Shown piece by piece: positions 23,579 to 34,358 of a stretch of 64,000 bases of DNA. Source of the DNA: Pampus argenteus. Lineage: Eukaryota; Chordata; Actinopteri; Scombriformes; Stromateidae. Below the pieces are notes generated by a model, which saw only the letters and a program-made list of their open reading frames with translations, made no database searches and was not told the DNA's origin. The stretch covers positions 18,084,501 through 18,148,500 of the forward strand of contig CM072878.1 of assembly GCA_036937835.1 (NCBI GenBank), given 5' to 3'. Both the position numbers and the translations under genes were made by a program. Every line of letters starts with the position of its first letter. Position 1 is the stretch's first letter.

Positions 23579-25022
23579 ATGGAGGAAGCGGAGAAGATAA
23601 ACAGCAGCAACAAAATGAGACCATCAGCAGAGGTAAGACACACAACATATGTATAAAATATATATGCACACAGTTATGGTTGTTTTAAACCAAGGCTCAA
23701 GGTATATTAAATGGTCTGTAACCATAGCAACAGTTCTGATGCTTCAGGCTCTGTTAGCAGTTAACTGACAGGTGAAACTAAGCTAACCATGACTGGTGGT
23801 TGTGGTTTAAATAACAGAAAACTACTGGCTTGGTAAAGGAAATATTCTCACCTCTACCTCGTCATCAGGACACGGCTTCTTGTATCAGTTCCACTATTTA
23901 ATTCTATCTTATACTCTTTTTGTGTCTTTCTCTTTTTCTTTTTTTTTTGCATAATAGAAGCAGACGGTCAAAAATTCAGTTGGACTTCTCAGTGAAGGAG
24001 AGAAGAGTTTCACAGGAGGACAAATGGATCCACATCAGCGTGCCGACACTGTGGAGAAAACATACATATGTGACTGGTGTCAGAAGAGCTTCATTTCTTC
24101 CACATATTTAAAGCATCATCAGCGTATCCACACTGGAGAAAAACCATACACCTGTGAGCAGTGCGGGAGGAGTTTCACTCAATCTGGAAATTTAAAGAAA
24201 CATCAGCGTATCCACAATGGAGAAAAACCATACATGTGTGAGCAGTGCGGGAGGAGTTTCACTCAATCTGGAAATTTAAAGAAACATCAGCGTATCCACA
24301 CTGGAGAGAAACCATACATGTGTGAGCAGTGTGGCAGGTGTTTCATTTTTTATAGAGATTTAAAGAATCATCAGCGTATCCACACTGGAGAGAAACCATA
24401 CATGTGTGAGCAGTGTGGCAGGTGTTTCATTTTTTATAAAGATTTAAAGAATCATCAGCGTACCCACACTGGAGAGAAACCATACATGTGTGAGCAGTGT
24501 GGCAGGTGTTTCATTTTTTATAAAGATTTAAAGACTCATCAGCGTATCCACACTGGAGAGAAACCATACACCTGTGAGCAGTGTGGCAGGAGTTTCAATC
24601 AATCTGGAAATTTAAAAAGCCATAAGCTTATCCACACTGGAGAAAAACCATACACCTGTGAGCAGTGTGGCAGGAGTTTCACTCAATCTGGAGATTTAAA
24701 GAAACATCAGCGTATCCACACTGGAGAAAAACCATACACCTGTGAGCAGTGCGGCAGGAGTTTCACTCAATCTGGAAATTTAAAAAGCCATACGCTTATC
24801 CACACTGGAGAGAAACCATACATGTGTGAGCAGTGTGGTAGGTGTTTCATTTTTTATAGAGATTTAAAGAATCATCAGTGTATCCACACTGGAGAGAAAC
24901 CATACACCTGTGAGCAGTGCGGCAGGAGTTTTAGACAGTCTAAAGATTTAAAGAGACATGTGCTTACTCACTCTGTCCCTTCACCTGTGACGAGTGTGGG
25001 AAACGTTTTCCAGACTGAGTGA
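23579..25022 (+). CDS. C2H2 zinc-finger protein with eleven fingers
   Basis: Probable sequence-specific DNA-binding nuclear protein of the large teleost C2H2 family. Its targets are unknown. Two coding exons: 23579-23632 (MEEAEKINSSNKMRPSAE) and 23958-25022, giving 372 aa in frame. A short leader (KNSVGLLSEGEKSFTGGQMD, then PHQRADTVEKTY), common in teleost multi-finger proteins, precedes eleven C-x2-C-x12-H-x3-H fingers joined by HTGEKPY linkers. No KRAB, SCAN or BTB domain is seen. Fingers fall into two near-identical types, with helices TQSGNLK/TQSGDLK or IFYRDLK/IFYKDLK, showing recent internal duplication. After the last finger the frame shifts and a twelfth finger is lost. It interrupts the otherwise conserved rundc1-rpl27 neighbourhood, so it is probably a lineage-specific insertion. 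Confidence 0.88.
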
Positions 25023-26117
25023 CTTTTATCTGGAGAAAAGAGAGAAAACTTGAATTGTCTGTAACTGTAGGATATGTGATTCATAAAACGATAACATTCG
25101 TGTGCATGCAACTTTGTCTTGTGACATTTTATTGTTCCTTGACTTCAGCTGTCAAAGGGTCAGGGGTTCGACTCCAAAACTAAAGACCATTTCAAGGTTC
25201 AAGGTGCAGGCTTTTTATATAAATGTTGCAGTAAGAAATAAAAAAAAGGGAAAAACGATGTTATATTTACAAGAAGTATACAGTTACACACAGTTCAGAC
25301 AATAAGTATTTGGACAGTGACACATTACTAGTACTACTACTACTTTACTTATTAATATAGTAAGAAAAGAACACTTATTTAGGGGTTTAACTGTAATGAA
25401 GTCAAACAGAATGATCACATTTAGTATTTTGTGAGAATATATATATTTGCAGTCAATCACTTCATGGATTCATAGACATCAGCAGGCACCATCTTCCTGC
25501 TGTACAGGAAGATCAAAATCATTGTTATTTGCAAGTTATAGTGCAAAAAAGACTATAGCAAAAAATAAATAAATAAATAAAATAAAAAATAGCAGACAGT
25601 AAAGAGCCTACAGTGTGCCGGCATCATTATAATTCAATGTATTCATCATTATGGATTGATTAATAGTTTGCATAGGATATCTTTTATTAAATTATTTATA
25701 GTTGTATTCAAAGGACAAGCTACTTACAGGATAATAATATATCAAGTTAAAATAAGAATGATAAGTGATGGAGGCAAAATCCACATTTCCTTTTCGTGTA
25801 AAAAATTTTTTTTTGCAGTTTTGTGTTTTGTCTTTTGGTCATATTTCAACCAAATAATGATTGTTTTACCTCAAAACATCTCACATGGTTTCATTTTAAT
25901 AATGCTAATTCAGCTAAAATCGCCTTCAGTCATTCTAATTATTTTAACTGTAATTATTTTAAGTATATTTAAGTGTATATTTGTGATTAACTTACTTTTT
26001 TTTAGCAGCGACACCGTTGAAAATGTAAAAAAATATAAAGAGCATAACGGTTTTTACCTACAGCCGGAAGTGACGTATGCAGAACGCGGTGTCAAAGGTC
26101 ACTTGAACCTTCTCGGC
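25023..26117. other. Intergenic zinc-finger gene to rpl27
   Basis: AT-rich. (AAAT)n-like repeats at 25560-25590. No supported gene. The 158-codon reading frame at 25656-26132 has no recognisable domain and runs into the rpl27 promoter. Confidence 0.45.
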
Positions 26118-26154
26118 TTCCTTTCCTGTTAGCGGTGGCCGTAGAACAGCATCA
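26118..26154 (+). promoter_or_regulatory. rpl27 first exon with TOP tract
   Basis: The sequence CTTCCTTTCCTGTT begins near 26118 and is followed by a GTGAGT donor after ATCA at 26154. This matches the untranslated first exon and pyrimidine-tract start of ribosomal protein genes. It splices to the acceptor at 26667. Confidence 0.6.
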
Positions 26155-26669
26155 GTGAGTGAAGTTTCCCTTCAAACAATCTTCAAACATCGCCTCGAAA
26201 CTGGGCAATTTCTAGTTTTTATCGCCACAGACTTACGACAGACACTCCTTTAGATAATGTGTGTCGGTTATCATCGTGTATTTGTGTTTGACAAATGTAG
26301 AAAATTAGCAGATAATGCGGCGCTTCGTCTCCGTAGCGCTCATTCCAACATGGCTCCTCTGTCGTGTTTTAAGTGGTTTATTTTGCTTGTTCAGGCTACG
26401 TAGTTTGATATTAAGTCTCATTTCAACTAATTAACAATTGGCAGCTGTTTTATTGATGTGCCAGAGGAGTAAATGTATATATTTAGCTCCAGAAAAGAGG
26501 GAAAAAAAACGCCTAGCATTAAGCTAATGCTAATCAGACAGTAACAACGAGCCAAACTCTGTAACAAAAAGTCCCTAATTTTCAGTTTGTTCACGTCGTT
26601 AACGCTACTTGATGTATTGATTATGTATCGGTGACACGTGAGTTCATTGTGTTTTTCTTTGTGGCAGAA

Positions 26670-29452
26670 ATGGGCAAGTTCATGAAGCCTGGGAAGGTGG
26701 TTATGGTCCTAGCTGGACGCTACGCCGGGCGCAAGGCTGTCATCGTCAAGGTAAAAAAACACACGGAGCTGCGTGGATTCATTCATTATCAGGACTCCTG
26801 TGTTTAAAAGGACACGTCCACCGATTCTCAAGAGTGTCTTACAACAACAGTCAAGGGTCCATATGAAGACTGGGAGAGGTTTACCTTCCTGTTCGTACCT
26901 GACCCACCTTAAAATGTGCTTCCAGTGTAAGTGATGGGGGCCTAAAGTAAAGTCAGTTTGCATTTAAAAGTTGTTCTGTGTGTGAGTTAGACATATGAAG
27001 TAACAAAAAGTGGGACTTTGGCTCTAAAAACACCAACGTTGAAGGATATCTACGTGATTTGACTCATGTGAAGTTTCATATTATGTCATGAGATGAGATT
27101 CAGATGAGATTCAACTTTATTGTCATTGTGCAGAGTACGAGTACAGAGACAACGAAATGCAGTTAGCATCCATCCAGAAGTGCAAAAACAGCAGAAAGTG
27201 CAGAGTATGTGCAAATGTACAATATAAATATAAATAGTAGTATGAAGAGCAGGTATGGAAAGTACACTAGATGAGTGATACGAGTGCAATATGTCAGTGA
27301 AACAGTAAGAAAAATACACTATAGCGATAAGTACACTAGGTGAGTATGATTACACTATTTACAAATGAATATACTATGTCAGTATTTTACATTATATTTA
27401 CATTGGGTAAGTTAAGTCATATATGGACTTTAAATACATTTTTGCACAGGAAGCTTGTGGATTTTTGGCCTCCATCACTTACATTGTAAATGCATTGTGA
27501 AGCTTTCTTATGGCTTATATGAGCAGGAGGGATGATTACAAACAAAAAAACATGTTTCAGTGTTTGTTTGGGCTCCTGACTGTTTATTTAAGGATCTTTT
27601 AAAAATGGTGAATGTCCTTTAATCTGTAGTGGATTTACTGCAGTTTTCACACTGATAGTAGAGCTGCAGCGATTAGTTGGAGATTAAACGGCAACAAAAT
27701 GTGATCGATATTTTCTGGTTCGGTTCTGACAGTAACTTGAATGTTTTCGGGTTGTGGTCTGTTTGTAATCTAAGTTTTGGGAAACGATGATCACATTTTA
27801 TAGACCAAATGATCACATGAATGTTTCTGCTGTGATTAAAAATAACACGTCATTATTACAACTTTCCTGAGTAGTTTTTAGATCCTGTCTCAGTACAGTG
27901 AACATATTAGACTCCAACTGGACTCGACTTATTTCATTGGTGCACCCGTAATAAACACAGAGCCTCGTGTGTTTTACTGCAGGACTGTTTACAGTCTGGA
28001 CACTTTGTAAATCCATGTAGACACGCAGCTCGTCAGTAATCAGACGCTTCCCGACTCCTGACCTAGTTTCAGATGTTGTTCTTACTAATATATTGACTGT
28101 ATTATTAATGTAAGTAGACTTAACTTGTGAATGTTGTAGTTCTGCTGCTACGCTGTAAAGACGTCTGGTTACTGCAGAAAGCAGACTGTGATCCGGTCAG
28201 ACAGGTGCATGTAAACACTCATTAATGTCTCTGCAGAACATTGACGATGGCACAACGGACCGTCCATACAGCCACGCTCTGGTCGCAGGCATCGACCGCT
28301 ATCCCCGTAAGGTGACCACAACCATGGGCAAGAAGAAGATCGCCAAGAGGTCCAAGATCAAGGCCTTCGTCAAGGTGTTCAACTACAACCACCTCATGCC
28401 CACCAGGTGAGTGTCGAGCCAGGAGCCGTTTCACTACATTCGTTCTGCTCTCGGTACATCTGCTGCTCTTTTGGTTGAAATCTGGTTGCAGGAAGCTGTT
28501 TGAGTTCGGCAATCACATTTAAAGAATGTAGAGCTTGTCGGGATGTTATTATTGTACTTATCAACTTTTCTTAATATATTTTATAACACTGTCATTTTAG
28601 AGCAATGCTGATGTCTGGTGTACATGTTGTCTGCATTTCCGTCTCTGTTGGTGCATTGTTTGTATTTCTTTGTGCGTTATGGGACTAATGTGACGTCCTC
28701 CTGCTTATGAAAATCAATAGAACAAATCTGGGAAAACATTTCTTGCGTAGTCATATTGATGCCCAAAAACACCACGGGCAGCATTTTTAAATATGTTGTA
28801 CAGTTAAGGTGCACATTTGATTTTCCTAATCGTTGTATTAAAGGCTGCATCACTTACAGCAACTCTGCTCGGTCTGTATGTTAATGTGAACTAAAGTACA
28901 TGTTAGATTTGATCAGTTTGTAATGTGGGACGTCCTACAAGAATCTGATCATTGATCATCTCGAGGCTCCTTCCAGCTGCTCTGCTGCTTTGAGTTTCAC
29001 TGTTTTTTAAAAGCTTTAATCCTACAGATGTGCAGCCCTGCTCAGCAAATCAACTCCTTTTTCATTGTTTTCCTTCAGATACTCTGTGGATATTCCTCTT
29101 GACAAAACCGTCGTCAACAAGGACGTCTTCAGGGATCCTGCTCTCAAGCGCAAAGCCAGGCGGGAGGCCAAGGTCAAGTTTGAGGAGAGGTGAGCCTACA
29201 ACATGTTTTAAATGCATCTTTTCTTTTAAATGTCGCTGATTGTGCTCATATTCAATAAAACACGGGAAAGAAAATAGAAACATGTCCGAACACTGAATTG
29301 ATCTTCAGGCTTATTTGTTTGTCATAATCTTTGTTTGTTATAATAATCAGCTGTTGGTGTTTCAGAGTAAACTTTACTAATCGTGGTTTTTGTTTTTTCG
29401 CAGGTACAAGACGGGCAAGAACAAGTGGTTCTTCCAGAAGCTCAGATTCTAA
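26670..29452 (+). CDS. rpl27: 60S ribosomal protein L27
   Basis: Cytosolic large-subunit protein eL27. Coding exons 26670-26750, 28237-28406, 29079-29189 and 29404-29452 give 136 aa, exactly the vertebrate length. It starts MGKFMKPGKVVMVLAGRYAG and ends KTGKNKWFFQKLRF. It is nearly identical to human RPL27, with changes such as M for L at residue 12. The start codon lies two bases inside exon 2, and exon 1 is untranslated. Intron 2 (26751-28236) is swollen by nested repeats. The poly(A) signal AATAAA at 29470 lies only 18 bases past the stop, giving a very short 3'UTR. Its neighbours rundc1 and ifi35 are the same as in human 17q21. Confidence 0.98.
26803..27622. mobile_element. Inverted-repeat element with a nested insertion, rpl27 intron 2
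   Basis: The left end (TTAAAAGGACACGTCCACCG, then ACAACAGTCAAGGGTCC) is the approximate inverted complement of the right end (GGGCTCCTGACTGTTTA, then GGTGAATGTCCTTTAA). A second, unrelated repeat (27091-27400) splits the element. Both parts are non-coding. Confidence 0.6.
27091..27400 (+). mobile_element. Nested interspersed repeat, retroposon-like
   Basis: Begins at GATTCAACTTTATTGTCATT, then GTGCAGAGTACGAGTACAGA. This sequence type is very common in percomorph genomes. Body of short tandem-like GTACACTAGRTGAGTA units. Family name not assigned with confidence. Confidence 0.5.
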
Positions 29453-29469
29453 ATTCACTTGGTTTCACA

Positions 29470-29475
29470 AATAAA
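29470..29475 (+). other. Poly(A) signal of rpl27
   Basis: AATAAA 18 bases after the stop codon. Confidence 0.8.
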
Positions 29476-30788
29476 TGTTTAAAAAATGAGTTTTGACTTG
29501 TTGACTGTTTTATTTTTTTATTTTTAATTTCCAGTTTTTGAATCTGCGAAATAAGTTGTTGAATAAAAATGTTTATTGTGAGTGTCATGAGGGTCAAATA
29601 TTGTTGCTTCAGGTTCTGAGATTCAGTGATTATTAATCTCGTTCCTGCATGTTAATGAGAACAATATTCATGAAAATCCATTTTGAATAGATTAAACAGG
29701 TTCAAAACACTTAAAATACAACAGGTGGTAGGATATAAATAGATTTATACTAAATGTACTAAATAAGATGAGCATTAAATTCATAAGAAATAAACTACAC
29801 ATACAATTCCTTTTAATAAAGGAGGAATAAAACCTCTGCAGGTATTTTTCTCACATGAGTTATTTTGGCTGATTGATCTCTGCACGTTACGTTGGGATAA
29901 ATGACACCTGATTGAGTCACTTTAAACCAGAATAACTGAAACCATGCGAGTTTTAAACATGGTACTATATATAAAAACAAGTGAACCGGTTTATTTAAAC
30001 TGACCCATCAGGTGTAAAATTATTTTACTACAGTAGGTGCTTCATATTAACACTAATAAACAATATTTTATAAGCAAAGGTTGAAAGTTTAAGGTACTTT
30101 TTAACAACACAGCTGAAGTTAAATTGGCTCCGTTTTGTCCAACTACAACAGTAAAATGTAATTATAGTAACATGAATGCATCGGTAATAGTTCAGTGTAC
30201 ATCAGTATGTAATACTTCCATGCATACTGAGTACTTTCAATGCTTAAAGTACATTTACCACCAATAACTCTGGACTTCAGTCAGATTTTGATCTTGTGAG
30301 TACACATATTTGTGTATATATATATAACTATTACAACTGTGTACATTTATATACTTCTATTTGATTGCCAAATTAATTTTAATTTAAAATATTTTGATAT
30401 AAATACATAAAACTTCACCTCAATCCTACATTAAAACGTGTAACAAGTATTTTACGTGGTACTGTTACTTTTACTTCTTCCACCACTGTGTATGAACTCA
30501 TATAAATACAGTAACTACTGATATCATTGTGTATATTTATTATATACCTGTTTAAGATACCACTATTAAAGCTGACTGATACTACTAATAAAACTTGAGA
30601 CTTGAAGCTGATGTAGTAAAAAATATCCTAAATAAAATGTGTTGATCTAGAAAATCCTTTGCTGTTTGTGCATTTTAAAACGTATGAGTGTCAGAACGTC
30701 CGACAGCACCTGAAGGCATCATCACAGGTGAGCCGGAGCGGCGCCACCTGGTGGAGAAAATAATCCGAGCTCAGCTTCCTGTTGGCGA
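29476..30788. other. Intergenic rpl27 to ifi35
   Basis: AT-rich, no exon supported. It leads into the ifi35 promoter. Confidence 0.5.
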
Positions 30789-30804
30789 GAAAACGAAACT
30801 GAAA
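30789..30804 (+). promoter_or_regulatory. ISRE of ifi35
   Basis: GAAAACGAAACTGAAA is a full match to the interferon-stimulated response element GAAANNGAAACT with an extra GAAA. It lies 30 bases upstream of the GTAAGT donor (30835) that ends the untranslated first exon. It predicts ISGF3 or IRF control. Confidence 0.8.
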
Positions 30805-31058
30805 GAATAAATGTGACAACGTCGCAAACAGAAGGTAAGTTCAGCTGCTTTTTAATGTTACATGTTGATAAAACAACAAATTAACGATAAACAACAAAGT
30901 TTACACAAATATAAACAAACTCAGACGTTTGTTTGTTTATCTGGAAGCAGCAGACTGTGTGCATGTGCACTGGCTGTGAGTTTAATCCAGTCTGAGTTCA
31001 GTTAAAACGCTGTTTGTGATTGAAACCTTTAATATGTTTATTTCAGATTACTTTCACC

Positions 31059-31078
31059 ATGTCTTCTGATGAGGTGAG

Positions 31079-31111
<33 letters not shown>

Positions 31112-32556
31112 GATTAAAATATACACAAGATTTGATTTAATGTATCTATAAAACTTTTTATTTTTAATTACATAAATGAAATACTAGTTTCACTTTAACT
31201 CACTGTTACTGCAGTACTTTAACTACATCAACATCACAGTACTTGTATGTACTGTTACTGCAGTACTTTAACTACATCAACATCACAGTACTTGTATGTA
31301 CTGTTACTGCAGTACTTTAACTACATCAACATCACAGTACTTGTATGTACTGTTACTGCAGTAGGATTTTTCATGCAGGACTTTAACTTGAAACCGAGTA
31401 TTTTTACTGTTTTATTGTTGTATTAATACTTTTTCTTCCCTGGCTGCTTATTTCAGGTGTAAACTTCAGTTTGTTTCTCTGCATTAAAACTTGATGGATT
31501 CAGATGGATTATAAATATTTATAAATACGTTTATACTTTGACGGATGTTCGTGTTTCAGGATTTCTCTCTGGTGACGGAGTCACGGCTGTCTGAGGAAAC
31601 TTTAGAGGGAATCCAGGATTCAATCGTCAACTACAAGGTGCATCTTCATCTTCATCTTCACACAGTCTTCATGTTGAACTCAAGTTTGCACATATTCCAT
31701 AATATACATATAAATATGTGGAAATGTGTCACAATACAAGAAGCTCAGAGGTGAAAAGGACATCAAATCATTTAGTATAATTCTTTGCAAACTAAGACGC
31801 AGTTTTTGTATCTCCAGAAAAAACACGAGCAACTCCTGGAGGAGCAGAAGGAGCTCGCCGCCAGCCGAGACGACGGCCACGAGATGACCAAGAACTGCAA
31901 ACAGCGTTCAGATAAACTGAAGGAGCAGCTGAGAAAAGACCAGCAGTCCTACAGCGACCTGATTGGAAAAGAAAAAGTAGTTTATTCATTCATTTATTCT
32001 AAGACGTTCAAACCTGAACACGTCTCGTTTCCAGCAGGAAAACTTATTTATTTTATTTCTTTAATTTCATGGATTTAGTATTTTTTAAATAAGGATGTAA
32101 TTTTAAGAGGTACTTGAACTTTTTTTTTTTTTCTTTTTTTATGTGGAAATACCCCTTTAAATACAAATTATTCCTGTTTAAATCAGTCTGAACCAGTTCA
32201 GGTAATAAAACTGTAGGATTTGATCACCTGTACTGAGATATCACAGAACAAATCTGATGAAATTACGGGATTAAACATCATAAAATACAATACTACAAAA
32301 AGAGTTATTATGAGGAATATCAGTGTCTCTTTACTGCTGCATATATTGATACGTAAGTTGCTTTTATTCTCTAGTTTTTAATCTTTTCTTCTTCCAGGCG
32401 AAGCTGAAATTTCTCAAGGACGAAGAGAACAAACTGATGGAGGAGATCCAGAGAGTCGAAGCGGCCCTGAAGGATGAAGAGGACAAAACTGTCCTCCTGA
32501 AACTACAAACCGATGTACGTTTATCTCACATCACAAAGTATACACAGTCCTCCACA

Positions 32557-32590
<34 letters not shown>

Positions 32591-33712
32591 CCTGCCTTCT
32601 GATTTCAGGTGTTTGCAACTGTGCCGGAGAAGAAGGTCGTCTTTAAAGGACAGACGGGAAAAGTGGACGCACAACCGTTCGAGATGAACCCACACATAGT
32701 TTATCCCATGCAGGGCGGAACGGCGCTGATTACGTTTGAGGAAGAAGTCGGTGAGTTTGTGTGAGGTTTCACTTCGCTGGTTTCACACCTGAAATAAAAT
32801 ACAATCCTTTAAATAAAATAGATGAAAAGAGTCAAAGGTGCAGAAATAAAACAAAATATAAAAAAAAGATTTGATGCAGAATAAAGAATTATTTTCTTGC
32901 TATTATAGACTTTTATTTACTTGATAAACAGATGCAGATTATACATGTTGCTCTGCCTGTGTGGCCAGATTGAGCCACTAGGAGGCGCTTGGGACTAAAT
33001 GAGTACAATAAACTATATGATGAGTACTCAGCAGTGTACTTTACTGTACTGTAAGTTTTCAACCTTTTTTATTTGTTTGCTTTAAACTTCTAGTCACAGG
33101 TTGTCAGTAACTTTTTCCCTTTTTATGTTTGAGTATTTTTTTAGGTAAAATTATCTGGTAATTCACAGGAGAAAAAAAACCTGAAAAATATGTATCATAA
33201 TAATGTATCATAGATCGGTGCAGCAGACTGCATTGATTTTCCTCTCATACACCAAACTCCTGAATAACTCCTCCTGTATTCCTTCTGCTGTCAGTGGCCA
33301 AGAAGATCCTGAGCATGAAGAGTCATCAGGTGGATCTGACAGGAGACTGCAGCATCGTCGTGGAGGCCCGGCCGGTTCAGCTCATACTGCCAACGTCGGT
33401 GGAGGTACAACGAAAACACACCGAATGAGCCAAATTATTGTCAGGTGCAGTGTTTACTTCCTGTGAGTGATCTGTGCCCGTCGCTGTCTCTCAGATCGAC
33501 TCCGAGGTTTGTCCTTGGCGCATTTTAATCTCCGACCTCCCCGAGATGGACACCGACACGCTGCTGAACAAGCTGGAGATCCACTTCTCCAAGAGTAAAA
33601 ACGGAGGCGGAGAAGTGGATGAGTGTGAAATGCTGCCTGACTCTGGGACTGTGGTCCTCACGTTTGTGGACAAGAAAGGTGAGCATGCTCTCATCTAAAT
33701 ACCTAATACTGA

Positions 33713-33745
<33 letters not shown>

Positions 33746-33964
33746 CTCACCATGATCACCATCATTACCTGAAACTCTTTCTGCCATCAGTCGCCAAAGG
33801 TTTGACGCATACCGAGTACCATGACGTGAAGCTGCAACAGAATAAGCATCATAGAGTGAGAGTGACGCCTTTTCTGAACGGAAAGATTACAAACCTAAAG
33901 GTAAGTATTGATCAGAGTAAGAGGCCGGTAGTCTTTTTAAAGTTGTAAATGAGTCTGTACTCCT

Positions 33965-34000
<36 letters not shown>

Positions 34001-34225
34001 TTTTTTTCCCAGACCAAGATGTCGATGTGTTCCCGGACGGTGCTGCTGACGGGAATCCCCGCCATCATGGACCCAGAGAACCTGCAGGATCTGATGGAAA
34101 TCCACTTCCAGAAGAACGGCAACGGCGGCGGAGAGATCGAATCCTTCCTCTACAACCCGCTGGGACGTCACACCTCGGCCCTGTTCGAAGGCGCCTCGTC
34201 AAACAGAGAGGAGGACAGGCAGTAG
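31059..34225 (+). CDS. ifi35: Interferon-induced 35 kDa protein (IFI35/NMI family)
   Basis: Cytosolic and nuclear interferon-induced scaffold that pairs with NMI in innate immune signalling. Coding exons: 31059-31073, 31560-31637, 31818-31976, 32398-32514, 32609-32750, 33295-33404, 33495-33678, 33791-33900 and 34013-34225, giving 375 aa. An untranslated exon ends at 30834. A coiled coil (about residues 30-120, QKELAASRDD to EEDKTVLLKL) precedes NID-type modules. Two related segments carry W/RxLLxxLP or TGIP with LEIHFSKSKNGGGE (about 230-260) and MEIHFQKNGNGGGE (about 325-340). Human IFI35 is about 286 aa, and the extra length is mainly coiled coil. NMI is the alternative, but position directly after rpl27 matches human IFI35. 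The poly(A) signal is at 34353. Confidence 0.88.
31079..31110 (+). repeat. (GTT)n microsatellite
   Basis: GTT repeat immediately after the donor of the first ifi35 coding exon. Confidence 0.95.
31202..31363 (+). repeat. 49-bp minisatellite, 3.3 copies, in ifi35 intron
   Basis: A 49-base unit starting ACTGTTACTGCAGTACTTTA is repeated at 31202, 31251 and 31300 with essentially no divergence, then a 15-base partial copy follows. Confidence 0.95.
32556..32585 (+). repeat. (CA)n microsatellite in ifi35 intron
   Basis: Uninterrupted CA run just before the acceptor at 32608. Confidence 0.95.
33712..33745 (+). repeat. (GAT)n microsatellite in ifi35 intron
   Basis: Eleven GAT units after the exon ending at 33678. 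Confidence 0.95.
33969..33994 (+). repeat. (GT)n microsatellite before last ifi35 exon
   Basis: GT run followed by the T-rich acceptor at 34012. Confidence 0.95.
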
Positions 34226-34352
34226 GAGAACATCTCATCCACTCTGGTGTTTCTACTCCGGTCCTGTACGGTTCCTTTGGTGGAACTATTATAAAGGAAC
34301 TATAACTATAATCCAATAATGTTTTGAGTTATTTGGGGTTTTTTTTGCCATC

Positions 34353-34358
34353 AATAAA
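34353..34358 (+). other. Poly(A) signal of ifi35
   Basis: AATAAA 128 bases after the stop codon. Confidence 0.7.

Noticed and set aside
24130..24950. Regular 84-bp direct repeats resembling a repeat-spacer array
   Set aside because: They are the zinc-finger codons with HTGEKPY linkers in one open frame, not a CRISPR array.
25656..26132. 158-codon frame upstream of rpl27
   Set aside because: AT-rich, hydrophobic by composition, no recognisable domain, and it overlaps the rpl27 first exon and TOP tract.
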